Below, piece by piece: positions 41,892-49,913 of a DNA stretch of 49,913 nt. Both the position numbers and the translations under genes were made by a program. The notes beneath the pieces are model-generated. The model was not told the origin of the DNA. It saw nothing but the letters and a program-made list of their open reading frames with translations, and ran no database searches. The stretch covers positions 1 to 49,913 of the forward strand of contig CAQOYX010000003.1 in assembly GCA_948852375.1 (NCBI GenBank), read 5' to 3'. Each line of letters begins with the position of its first letter. The first letter of the stretch is position 1. The stretch comes from an uncultured Clostridia bacterium (GTDB lineage Bacteria > Bacillota_A > Clostridia > TANB77 > CAG-508).

Positions 41892-42284
41892 ATGAATTTG
41901 AGATTTACTGAAAATGATTATGAACGGATGAAAGCATTAACTGATGCACAGTTGTATGTGATGGATGCAGAGGTAATGATGCTTGTGGCAGAAATTCAGA
42001 GGAATCTGTTTAATGTTCTGCTGAATGAAACATTGATCTGCGAGGCTACGATGCTTGTTGAAGATGTGGCCAGAGAAGTGGCACGCAGGAAGGGATTTGG
42101 AACCGAAAAGTCTTTCAATCCATACATCAAAGCAGATGTTTCCTATGATACAGATGAGCATCAAGCATGGTTACGTTTGTATTTGAACGTGGAAAATTTG
42201 CCAGGCAAGGATTTCCTAAAAGAGTTCAGTTTTTATGAGGACTTGAGGAAAATAGTCCAGAGCCAAAAGGTAGTTCAGGCGTGA
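41892..42284 (+). CDS. Foreign-looking orphan gene with an in-frame CGG codon
   Basis: 130 residues, helical, no family recognised (MNLRFTENDYERMKALTDAQ). Its composition differs sharply from its neighbours: CTG, CAG, GTG, CGC and GAG codons are frequent and GC is about 45 %. Codon 12 is CGG (41925-41927), read as Arg; a +1 shift would stop on TGA in the next codon. ATGGAGGTAGAGG precedes the ATG and a strong terminator follows. It looks like recent horizontal transfer from an organism with ordinary CGG usage. Confidence 0.7.
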   Translation: MNLRFTENDYERMKALTDAQLYVMDAEVMMLVAEIQRNLFNVLLNETLICEATMLVEDVAREVARRKGFGTEKSFNPYIKADVSYDTDEHQAWLRLYLNVENLPGKDFLKEFSFYEDLRKIVQSQKVVQA

Positions 42285-42290
42285 GAAAGG

Positions 42291-42330
42291 AAAATCCCCC
42301 AAAATGCGTTGCATTTTGGGGGATTTTTCT
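42291..42330 (+). terminator. Strong intrinsic terminator
   Basis: AAAATCCCCCAAAATGC (42291-42307) / GCATTTTGGGGGATTTT (42311-42327), a perfect 17-bp stem. Confidence 0.9.
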
Positions 42331-42431
42331 GGAAAAAATATTATATATAAAAATTTATTGCACTAAAAGAATTCTTATGTTATTATAAAATATGGTTATA
42401 ATAATATAAAATTTATATTAGGAGGTCGTTT

Positions 42432-44668
42432 ATGGAATTTAAACAATGGGAAGGTTTTAAAAAAGGAAATTGGCAAAACGAAATCGATGTAAGAAGCTTT
42501 ATTCGGAGAAAATTACACACCCTATGAAGGAGATGCAAACTTTTTAGCAGGACCAACCGAAAACACAAAAAAATTATGGAATGAAGTTTTAGAATTATAT
42601 AAAAAAGAAAAAGAAAATGGTGGAGTATTAGATATAGATACAAAAACAATATCTACTATTTCAGCACATGATGCAGGATATATAGATAAAGACATAGAGC
42701 AAATACTAGGACTTCAAACAGATGAACCATTAAAAAGAGCAATTATGCCATTTGGAGGTATAAAAATTGTAGAAAAATCTTGTGAAGCATATGGAAAAAA
42801 AGTAGATCCAGATGTAGACAAAATATTTAACACTATAAGAAGAACACATAATGATGGAGTATTTAGTGTATACACAAAAGACATACGTGCAGCTAGAAGT
42901 TCACATTTAATTACAGGACTTCCAGACGGATATGGACGTGGAAGAATAATAGGAGATTATAGAAGAGTAGCCCTATATGGTGTAGATGTTTTAATAAACG
43001 AAAAAAAGGAAGAACTAGATAATTTAGACGTAGATCATCTAACAGAAGAAATTATAAAAGAGCGTGAAGAAATACATGACCAAATACAAGCACTAGAACA
43101 ATTAAAACAAATGGCAAATAAATATGGATATGATATTTCAAACCCTGCAGCCACTGCAAAAGAAGCAATACAATGGACATATTTTGCATATCTTGGTGCA
43201 GTTAAAGAACAAAATGGTGCAGCAATGAGTCTAGGAAGGACAACTACATTTTTGGACATATATATTGAAAGAGATTTAAAAAATGGAACATTAGATGAAA
43301 CACAAGCACAAGAACTAATGGATCACTTTGTTATGAAACTAAGAATGGTTCGTTTCTTAAGAACAAAAGAATATGATGAATTATTTAGTGGTGATCCAGT
43401 TTGGGTTACAGAATCTATTGGTGGTATGGGAATAGACGGAAGAACTCTAGTTACTAAAAATTCATACAGAATGTTACACACATTAACAAACTTAGGTCCA
43501 GCACCAGAACCAAACATGACAGTTCTATGGTCTACAAGATTACCAAAAGCATTTAAAGAATTTTGTGCAGAATTATCTATAAAAACTTCATCAATACAAT
43601 ATGAAAATGATGATTTAATGAGAAGATTCTGGGGAGATGATTATGGAATAGCATGTTGTGTTTCTGCAATGAGAATAGGTAAACAAATGCAATTTTTCGG
43701 TGCAAGATGTAATCTTGCCAAAACCTTGCTTTATGCAATAAATGGTGGAAGAGATGAAATGAGTGGAAAACAAATAACACCAAGATTTGAGCCAATTACA
43801 AGCCAATATTTGAACTATGATGAAGTAATGGAAAAATTTGATGTAATGATGGATTATGTAGCAAAAATTTATATAAAAGCATTAAATGCAATACATTATA
43901 TGCATGATAAATACTCATATGAAGCAATAGAAATGGCATTACATGATAAAGAAATATTAAGAACAATGGCATGCGGAATTGCAGGATTATCAGTGGTAGC
44001 AGATTCATTATCTAGCATAAAATATGCAAAAGTAAAAGTAATTCGTGATGAAACTGGTCTTGCAGTGGATTTCGAAATAGAAGGAGATTTTCCAAAATAC
44101 GGAAATGACGATGATAGAGTAGATGAAATAGCTGTAGATTTAGTAAAAACATTTATGAATAAATTGAAAAAATATAACACATATAGAAATTCGAAAACAA
44201 CGATGTCTGTTCTTACAATAACTTCAAATGTGGTTTATGGAAAAGCTACAGGCAATACTCCAGATGGTAGAAAAAAAGGTGAACCATTTGGACCAGGAGC
44301 GAATCCTTTACATGGAAGGGATACAAATGGGGCACTTGCTGTCATGAATTCAGTTGCAAAATTGCCATATGAATATGCAGAGGATGGTATTTCTTATACA
44401 TTTTCTATAACACCTGCAACACTTGGAAAAGATGAACAAACAAGGGTAACAAATTTAGTTAATATGCTTGATGGGTATTTTATTCGGTGAGGGGCATCAT
44501 ATAAATGTAAATGTATTTGATAGGGCACTTCTTGAAGATGCAATGGAACATCCAGAAAAGTATCCACAGCTTACAATACGTGTGTCTGGATATGCTGTGC
44601 ATTTCACGAAGTTAACTCGTGAGCAACAATTGGATGTAATTCATAGGACAATACATGAGAGGATTTAG
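42432..44668 (+). CDS. pflB: Pyruvate formate-lyase, two CGG +1 sites
   Basis: 744 residues after correction. PflB cleaves pyruvate with CoA to acetyl-CoA and formate using a glycyl radical. The active-site Cys pair is in [12 protein letters not shown]; the radical Gly is in [11 protein letters not shown] near the C terminus. The frame breaks at CGG 42504-42506 (codon 25, [14 protein letters not shown]) and 44485-44487 (codon 685, [15 protein letters not shown]). The second lies upstream of the radical-bearing domain, so without it no active enzyme is made. At the first site relatives often have Gln or Glu instead of Gly. AGGAGGT precedes the ATG. Followed by its activase gene. Confidence 0.96.
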
Positions 44669-44700
44669 TTTTGATGTTTAGATTTTGAGGTTTGCAGTCC

Positions 44701-44827
44701 GCTCCCAGAAAGTAATATATTTGATTTTCTTCATTTCGCCCTCCAAGCTCACGTGTATTCCCCTGACTCAAAGAGGGCTGTCGGGTCTACATTTCGAAAA
44801 TTAAATATATTACTTTCTTCGCGCTAG
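44701..44827. repeat. 127-bp structured element, copy B (between pflB and pflA)
   Basis: Second copy of the element at 6114-6239, in the same orientation on the + strand. Outer arms: CAGAAAGTAATATATTTGAT on the left is complementary, with two mismatches, to the right arm ending ATATATTACTTTC. The inner stem is GCCCTC (44738-44743) / GAGGGC (44773-44778), differing in sequence from copy A but pairing equally well. Conserved loops include CCAAG and CTCAAAG. It sits in the 201-base gap between the two pfl genes. Confidence 0.7.
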
Positions 44828-44869
44828 TTTGTACGATTTTATGGTGTTATAGTTTTTTGGAGGTGTTAC

Positions 44870-45606
44870 ATGGAAAAGTTTGATAAAACTAGAATGGCGA
44901 GGGTTCATTCTTTTGAGACATTTGGAACAGTTGATGGACCTGGGCTTAGGTTTGTTGTATTTATGCAGGGGTGCCATTTAAGGTGCAAATATTGCCATAA
45001 TAGGGATACTTGGGATGCATGTGCTGGAAATGTTATTTCAAAGGAAGAGTTAATAAATAAAATTGAAAATTATACAAATTATTTTAAAGCATCAAATGGT
45101 GGAGTTACAATTTCAGGAGGAGAACCACTACTTCAAATGGATTTCTTAATTTCTTTATTTAAAGAATTGAAAAAACGAGATATTCATACAGCAATAGATA
45201 CATCGCGGAATGTTTGATTTAACAGATAAATTAAAAGAGTTAATATCACTTACAGATTTATTTTTGTTAGATATTAAACATATTGATAGCGAGAAATGCA
45301 AAGAACTAGTTGGATTTTCAAATGAAAAAGAATTGGCATTTGCAAAATATTTAAGCGATATAGGAAAGCAGGTATGGATAAGGCAGGTATTAATTCCAGG
45401 AATTACTGATGATACTGAAGATTTGATAAAGCTAAAGAGTTTTATAGAATCTTTAAAAACAGTAGAAAAAGTAGAAATTTTAAAATATCATAGTATAGGT
45501 AAATTTAAATGGAGTGATTTAGGATATAAGTATGAATTAGAAAATGTAAGAAATGCAACTGATGAAGATTTAGAAAGAGCAAAAGAAATAATACGGAACC
45601 CCGTAA
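44870..45606 (+). CDS. pflA: Pyruvate formate-lyase activating enzyme, two CGG +1 sites
   Basis: 244 residues. A radical-SAM protein with the CxxxCxxC cluster motif [11 protein letters not shown]; it abstracts the H atom that creates the PflB glycyl radical. The first CGG (45206-45208, codon 113) breaks the frame at AIDTSGMFDL, where the Gly is conserved. The second CGG (45594-45596, codon 242) lies three codons before an alternative end: with a shift the protein ends EIIGTP at TAA 45604-45606; without it, it runs eight residues further to TGA 45623. The shifted end fits the usual EILG-type tail. GGAGGTG precedes the ATG. Confidence 0.93.
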
Positions 45607-45621
45607 GTACACTTACGGGGT
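45598..45621 (+). other. Hairpin overlapping the 3' end of pflA
   Basis: ACCCCGTAAGT (45598-45608) / ACTTACGGGGT (45611-45621), a perfect 11-bp stem containing the +1-frame stop codon of pflA. No T-run follows on either strand, so it is not a standard terminator; an mRNA-stabilising or frameshift-influencing role is possible. Confidence 0.5.
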
Positions 45622-45630
45622 GATGGTAGC

Positions 45631-45804
45631 TCATTCAAAAGGATTAAACGGTAAAGGTGTAGATATAACATCTGCATTATCAAATATTTGATAAAATCCT
45701 GAAAATAAGCTGTCAAAGTATGCACTGAAAAGATCATATGCAAGTAAACAGATAAGAAATACAATCATTCCATAAAGTACAAATTTAATAATTTTGCGAT
45801 CCAT
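45631..45804 (-). CDS. Small single-span membrane protein
   Basis: 57 residues beginning MDRKIIKFVLYGMIVFLICL, with one N-terminal hydrophobic segment (about 6-27) and a short Phe/Asp-rich tail. The ATG at 45804 follows AAAAGGAGAA. Convergent with pflA and 68 bases downstream of the permease gene on the same strand. No family recognised. Codon use (CGC, CCG) is slightly unlike its neighbours. Confidence 0.5.
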   Translation of the reverse strand: MDRKIIKFVLYGMIVFLICLLAYDLFSAYFDSLFSGFYQIFDNADVISTPLPFNPFE

Positions 45805-45872
45805 AATATATTCTCCTTTTTCTAATTTTCGCCTTTATTGGCTTAACATAATTATATTATACTACATATCTC

Positions 45873-46731
45873 CTAAATTTGCAAGCCACATAGCTGTAGG
45901 GTAATTCCAGCGATTACTCCTATTGCGTATAACAATACAACAATCTTTGCATTTTCTTTTATATTTTTGTTTACTCTAAACAAAATAAGTATTCCCACTC
46001 CTGCTCCAACTAGTAAGCCTGAAATCATTGTAGATATGCCAATAACACCTGATAAATATAATTCAGTTAGTATAACAGAAGATGCACAATTTGGAATTAG
46101 TCCTATAATTCCAGCTATAACAGGTCCTAAAATTGGCATGTTTAGTAAAAAGTTTGACAATGTGTCTTCACCAACAAAATGTATTATAGTGTTCAATATA
46201 AAAGAAATAACTATAATATAAATAAATATATTTAGTGTATGTTTTATAGAAGATGCTAATATATTTCCTTCCTCACAATGGCAATGTTCATGCTCACAAA
46301 TTTCTCCTATTTTTTCTTCAGATTTTGTAGTCTTACAAGTAAAACGTATAACTAAATCTATTATAAAACCAGCTATTATACCAATTATTAATTTTAAACC
46401 TAAAATTTTTAAAATAATACTAGTAGGAGCAGCCTCAGATATTAAAATAGGTAGCATTTCATCTGAAGTTGATAAAAAAATAGCAATTAATGTTCCGTAA
46501 AGTAATAACTCTACCAGCATACAAATTTGCAGCTATAGCAGAAAAGCCACATTGTGGAAAAATTCCTAAGACTCCACCAAATAGCGGACCGAATTTACCA
46601 GATTTTTGAATTATATTCTTAGTTTTATTACTCGTCTTATGCTCTAGTATTTCCATTATTAAATAAGCAAAAAATAAAAAAGGCAATAACTTAATTCCAT
46701 CAATCAAAGTATCTAGTACTACATCTAACAT
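45873..46731 (-). CDS. Putative heavy-metal/manganese permease (ArsP_2-like), one CGG +1 site
   Basis: 285 residues after correction with about eight membrane helices. Features of the family are [31 protein letters not shown] in the first half and a mirrored IPNCASSVILTELYLSGVIG in the second, each with a Cys in a helix. A His/Cys-rich cytoplasmic loop (CEHEHCHCEEG) lies between, probably binding metal. The frame breaks at CGG on plus-strand 46495-46497 (codon 79); C-GGA=Gly joins [11 protein letters not shown] in the first signature. Function as efflux permease is inferred. GAGGAG precedes the ATG. Confidence 0.85.
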
Positions 46732-46902
46732 ATCATTTTCTCCTCATAATAAGATAGACATAATAATAGCACATTTTTTAGAAAATGACAAGAAAGAATG
46801 TGAAACATCAATAAAATTGTAAATGCCGTAACGAAATTATAAAAAAAGTAATTGTAACCAAAAACTCTTAAAAAACATATTATAAAAGGGGGAGGCATTT
46901 CT

Positions 46903-47256
46903 ATGTGGGATTTTGTGTTAAATGCTATAGTTTGGACGCTTGCATTATATGGTTTATGTGAAATTATAAAAACGATTATATATATATCTTCATATACAAA
47001 TTTAAAATCAGATGGGTTATATGTAATAATTGCTGTTAAAAACCAAGAAAAAAAGATAGAAGGATTTATGAGAAGTGTTTTATTTAGACTTTTATATGGT
47101 AAAGAAGAATACATAAAAAACATCATTGTAGCAGATTTAGATTCTAAAGATGATACATTAGAAATTTTAAAAAGATTACAAAAAGAATATAATGAAATAA
47201 AAATAAGCGATTGGAAAAGTTGTAGAGAAATTATAGAAAATATAAAAGAAAATTAA
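46903..47256 (+). CDS. Hypothetical membrane-anchored protein with glycosyltransferase-like segment
   Basis: 117 residues. One N-terminal hydrophobic helix, then LYVIIAVKNQEKKIEGFMRS and IIVADLDSKDDTLEILKRL, which resemble the first strands and the DxxSxDxT loop of GT-A glycosyltransferases, but the domain is too short to be a complete enzyme. AAAAGGGGGAGG precedes the ATG. The gap 46732-46902 upstream is AT-rich. No in-frame CGG. It may be a minimal domain or a remnant. Confidence 0.5.
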   Translation: MWDFVLNAIVWTLALYGLCEIIKTIIYISSYTNLKSDGLYVIIAVKNQEKKIEGFMRSVLFRLLYGKEEYIKNIIVADLDSKDDTLEILKRLQKEYNEIKISDWKSCREIIENIKEN

Positions 47257-47426
47257 GAAAAAAAGAAGGTAAAATAGAGCATTATTGGCAAGAAATAAAA
47301 ACACAGAATAACGCCTAGTACATTAAAAAGAAAAGTTGTTTGCATAAAGCTATTGCGAAAGTATGAAAATTATGTTATTATGTAAATGTAAATCTTGTGA
47401 TTTTTCTCATAGAAAGGAGAACAAAA

Positions 47427-47936
47427 ATGGAAAAATTTAATGCTTTATGTAACTTTATTGCACGGTATTGGGTAGTCAAAATAGTTCTTGTTATTTTAGC
47501 TATAGTATGGTTGGTCATGATTATTCTTAAACGTTTCGATCCGAAATTTATCAAGAAAAAAAGACTGTATGTTCGAAACATTGGGATTTCAGGTGGTTAT
47601 GATCGTAATGTGCATTGGACCAATAGGATTGTGTATTTACTAGTTCCATGGGCAAATACATGTACGTTAAAAATTAGAGGGTTGCCGGAAATTAGAATTA
47701 AAGGTGATGAATTAAGTGGTCAATATATGATTGCTAATTATGATCCAAAATTTTATATTTTGCGACAACGGACGGATATACTATACTATTTTGACCGTTA
47801 CTTAAAAGGGAAACACATTAAAGACAAAGCATCGGCTAATAATAAGATATTCGTTTGTGAATATTATGTAAAATCTGGTACACTTGTTATTTATAATGAG
47901 GAGTATCAGGAGATATGGTTTTTGATGAAAAAGTGA
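47427..47936 (+). CDS. Foreign-looking membrane protein with two in-frame CGG codons
   Basis: 169 residues with one membrane helix (about 12-35) and a basic cytoplasmic or surface domain; family not recognised. Codons 13 (47463-47465) and 115 (47769-47771) are CGG read as Arg. A +1 shift at the first would stop at TAG three codons later. GTT, CGA, CGT and CCG codons make it unlike its neighbours. At the end, DEEVLDLLPKKKEDVLE continues in the +1 frame past the TGA at 47934 to TAG near 47985, suggesting a one-base frame change near the 3' end. A hairpin AAAGAAGGAAG / CTTCCTTCTTT (47964-48005) follows. AAAGGAGAA precedes the ATG. Confidence 0.55.
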   Translation: MEKFNALCNFIARYWVVKIVLVILAIVWLVMIILKRFDPKFIKKKRLYVRNIGISGGYDRNVHWTNRIVYLLVPWANTCTLKIRGLPEIRIKGDELSGQYMIANYDPKFYILRQRTDILYYFDRYLKGKHIKDKASANNKIFVCEYYVKSGTLVIYNEEYQEIWFLMKK

Positions 47937-48260
47937 TGAAGAAGTATTAGATTTATTACCTAAAAAGAAGGAAGATGTCTTAGAATAGGGACTACTTCCT
48001 TCTTTACAAGGTAGAATGGTAACTTTATGCAAATTATGATTTTGTAATATAGTTGATTGAGTAGTCATATATGTCTACTCAATTATATAGTTTGACATTG
48101 CTGTGAAAAAAATAAAATTTTTCTTGACAGTTAGGCTACTACGTGGTAAAATAGTAAACGTTATGGTAAAATGCTATAAGTAGCATTTCCGTAAAGTGTT
48201 TTATTTGTTGCAATTTGTAACAAAAATGAAACATATAAAATTTTGGGAGGTGAAATTTAA
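47937..48260 (+). promoter_or_regulatory. Intergenic region with the str operon promoter
   Basis: 324 bases. The first part holds the frame-shifted tail and hairpin of the previous gene. A promoter TTGACA (48124-48129) / TAAAAT (48147-48152), spacer 17, drives rpsL, followed by a leader of about 100 bases and TTGGGAGGTG. No other gene. Confidence 0.7.
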
Positions 48261-48674
48261 GTGCCAACAATTAATCAATTAGTAAGAAAAGGAAGAAAAA
48301 CAGCAAGTACAAAATCTACAGCACCAGCTTTACAACATGGATATAATTCAAGAAAAAAAGTTGTAACAGATGCAAGGGCTCCACAAAAAAGAGGAGTATG
48401 TACAGTTGTAAAAACAGTTACTCCAAAGAAACCAAACTCAGCATTAAGAAAAGTTGCCAGAGTTAGACTTTCAAATGGATATGAAGTAACATCTTATATT
48501 CCAGGTATAGGACATAACTTACAAGAACACAGTGTTGTTCTAATAAGAGGAGGTAGGGTAAAAGACTTACCAGGTGTTAGATACCATATTATAAGAGGAA
48601 CATTAGATACAGCAGGAGTTAAAGACAGAATGCAAGCTCGTTCTAAATACGGAGCAAAAAGACCTAAAAAATAA
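48261..48674 (+). CDS. rpsL: 30S ribosomal protein S12
   Basis: 137 residues from a GTG start ([12 protein letters not shown] is the conserved N terminus) after GGGAGGTG. The decoding-centre loops [17 protein letters not shown] and the loop with [20 protein letters not shown] are intact. S12 governs decoding accuracy, so it is worth comparing with relatives given the frameshift pattern in this genome. The visible loops look standard: Lys in TPKKPN and PGVRYH are as in other bacteria. No in-frame CGG. Confidence 0.98.
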   Translation: MPTINQLVRKGRKTASTKSTAPALQHGYNSRKKVVTDARAPQKRGVCTVVKTVTPKKPNSALRKVARVRLSNGYEVTSYIPGIGHNLQEHSVVLIRGGRVKDLPGVRYHIIRGTLDTAGVKDRMQARSKYGAKRPKK

Positions 48675-49018
48675 AAGTTAGATGTTTAATGTTGAAAGTT
48701 AGAAATTAAAGATTAATTTTATTTCTATACTTGCAATTAATTAAAAGAAAATTTTTATAACTTAGAGTTAGTGCAATAATTGGTTAAATAATTTAATGGA
48801 CTTAAATTGTAATAAATTATATGCACTATACGGGAGAGAAAGATCTCCAGAGTAACTTTAGGTGTTTTTTATAAATACCAAAAAATTAAGATGCCAAAAG
48901 TAGGAAAAAATAGATAAAGGAGACAATAAAATATGCATAAATAAATATGCACATATAAAATTTTAGTTTCCAATATTAAATTTCCAAGCTTAGGACATTA
49001 AAAAAGGAGTGAAGAATA
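48675..49018 (+). other. Intergenic region between rpsL and rpsG, unusually long
   Basis: 344 bases, whereas rpsL and rpsG are normally close. The sequence is AT-rich with GAAAGTTAGAAATTAAAG-like repeats at the left that recur in part after rpsG (about 49495-49530). The segment ATATGCACTATACGGGAGAGAAAGATCTCC near 48820-48850 could form a short GAGA/TCTC hairpin. No gene was seen; a regulatory leader for rpsG-fusA is possible. Confidence 0.4.
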
Positions 49019-49489
49019 GTGCCAAGAAAAGGATATATAGCAAAAAGAGATGTTTTACCAGATCCAATATATAATAGCAAAGTTGTTACAAAACTAGTAA
49101 ACAACATAATGCTAGATGGTAAAAAATCAGTTGCTCAAAAAATAGTTTATGATGCATTTGATATCGTAAAAGAAAAAGAAGAAAAAAATCCACTAGAAGT
49201 TTTTGAACAAGCACTTGAAAATATCATGCCAGTTCTAGAAGTTAAAGCAAGAAGAGTTGGTGGTGCAACATACCAAGTACCACTAGAAATTAGACCAGAA
49301 AGAAGACAAACTTTAGGACTAAGATGGCTTGTAACATATGCTAGAAAAAGACATGAAAAAACAATGGCTGAAAAATTAGCTGGAGAAATTACAGATGCTA
49401 TAACTGGAAACGGTGGAGCATTTAAGAAAAAAGAAGAAACACATAGAATGGCAGAAGCAAACAAAGCATTTGCACATTATAAGTGGTAA
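49019..49489 (+). CDS. rpsG: 30S ribosomal protein S7
   Basis: 156 residues from a GTG after AAAAGGAGTG. The sequence [20 protein letters not shown] and the segment [20 protein letters not shown] are diagnostic. S7 organises the 3' major domain of 16S rRNA and represses its operon in several bacteria. CGG occurs only across AAC GGT. Followed by fusA after 91 bases. Confidence 0.98.
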   Translation: MPRKGYIAKRDVLPDPIYNSKVVTKLVNNIMLDGKKSVAQKIVYDAFDIVKEKEEKNPLEVFEQALENIMPVLEVKARRVGGATYQVPLEIRPERRQTLGLRWLVTYARKRHEKTMAEKLAGEITDAITGNGGAFKKKEETHRMAEANKAFAHYKW

Positions 49490-49580
49490 AATTAAGGTTG
49501 AAAGTTGAAAGGTGAGGTTAGATTATAAAATCTAACAGTAAATCTCAAACATAAAACCTCAAAAAAAGGAGGAAAAAAAG

Positions 49581-49913
49581 TTGGGGAAAAGAGAAGTCTC
49601 ATTAGAGATGACTAGAAATATAGGAATAATGGCTCATATTGATGCTGGTAAAACAACAACAACAGAGAGAATACTTTTCTATACAGGTAGAGTTCATAAA
49701 ATTGGTGAAACCCATGAAGGTGCAGCAACAATGGACTGGATGGCTCAAGAACAAGAAAGAGGTATAACAATTACATCAGCTGCAACAACAACACATTGGT
49801 TAAACCATAGAATAAATATAATAGACACACCAGGACACGTTGACTTTACAGTTGAAGTACAAAGATCATTAAGAGTACTAGATGGTTCTGTTACAGTATT
49901 TTGTGCAAAAGGT
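49581..49913 (+). CDS. fusA: Elongation factor G, 3' part outside the window
   Basis: The first 111 residues are visible. The TTG start at 49581 follows AAAGGAGG. The GTPase G1 motif [19 protein letters not shown], switch regions with [12 protein letters not shown], and G3 [12 protein letters not shown] are all present. EF-G drives translocation and so holds the reading frame, which makes its full sequence of interest here. No CGG in the visible part. Confidence 0.97.
   Translation, partial: MGKREVSLEMTRNIGIMAHIDAGKTTTTERILFYTGRVHKIGETHEGAATMDWMAQEQERGITITSAATTTHWLNHRINIIDTPGHVDFTVEVQRSLRVLDGSVTVFCAKG

Noticed and set aside
45570..45764. 64-codon frame on the minus strand after pflA
   Set aside because: A frame in another register (45631-45804) has a good ribosome binding site and a membrane-protein pattern; this one is its shadow.

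Overview
This is a low-GC (about 30 %) Firmicutes chromosome segment, almost certainly from an anaerobic, fermentative, spore-lineage Clostridia. The evidence is A/T-rich codons and strong AGGAGG ribosome binding sites, sporulation-linked genes (a BofA-like protein, a Spo0E-like peptide, a YtaF-like membrane protein) and an anaerobic pyruvate and ethanol gene set (four-subunit 2-oxoacid:ferredoxin oxidoreductase, AdhE, PflB/PflA). It most resembles uncultured gut Clostridia; that placement is inference.

Layout. 1-3.6 kb: a truncated gene, a PP2C-like phosphatase, a DXD glycosyltransferase, RNase G and a BofA-like protein. 3.6-7.2 kb: a small-RNA candidate, then porG-porD-porA-porB on the minus strand. 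7.3-17.5 kb: CCA-adding enzyme, a 30-residue peptide, a secreted FGE-like protein, smc, a YtaF-like protein (minus) and a Ca-type P-ATPase. 17.6-26.3 kb: adhE, clpE (minus), a Spo0E-like peptide, an XRE regulator, two genes that look foreign, and a PHP phosphoesterase behind a palindromic operator. 26.4-34.5 kb: infC-rpmI-rplT with an attenuator leader and an AUA start, a metalloprotease, queA, mscL (minus), tgt, a WG-repeat-like protein, a TIGR04086-like protein and dut. 34.6-41.8 kb: carD, a pseudopilin/FGE-like protein, dnaG-rpoD and a patatin-like lipase. 41.9-49.9 kb: a foreign-looking gene, pflB-pflA, a metal permease (minus), small orphan genes, and the str operon rpsL-rpsG-fusA (cut by the right edge).

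The outstanding feature is translational. Sixteen genes, nearly all with strong family matches, are each broken at one to five places, 38 places in all. Every break is the same: an in-frame CGG triplet where the frame must advance by +1, so that C-GGN is read as one glycine. The glycines restored this way include invariant ones: TGDGVNDAP and PGD of the P-ATPase, AGGLHKFM and IIQGG of Tgt, the CHC2 zinc-finger and TOPRIM glycines of DnaG, and TGGHRMCAGCG of PorB. After correction every gene is a whole number of codons and has its family's normal length (SMC 1185, P-ATPase 885, PflB 744, DnaG 596, Tgt 376 residues). CGG that is out of phase, or that spans a codon boundary (nnC GGn), never breaks a frame, which argues against a sequencing artefact. 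No gene with a clear native family match uses CGG as an arginine codon. The only five plain in-frame CGG codons lie in four orphan or foreign-looking genes. The sequence therefore suggests a genome-wide, constitutive +1 frameshift (or four-base decoding of CGGN as Gly) replacing the CGG sense codon.

Other points of interest: a 126-bp structured element present once in the por operon and once in the pfl operon with compensatory stem changes; a 139-bp palindromic element after smc; a promoter-hairpin-terminator small-RNA candidate; and a hairpin that occludes the start codon of the PHP gene.
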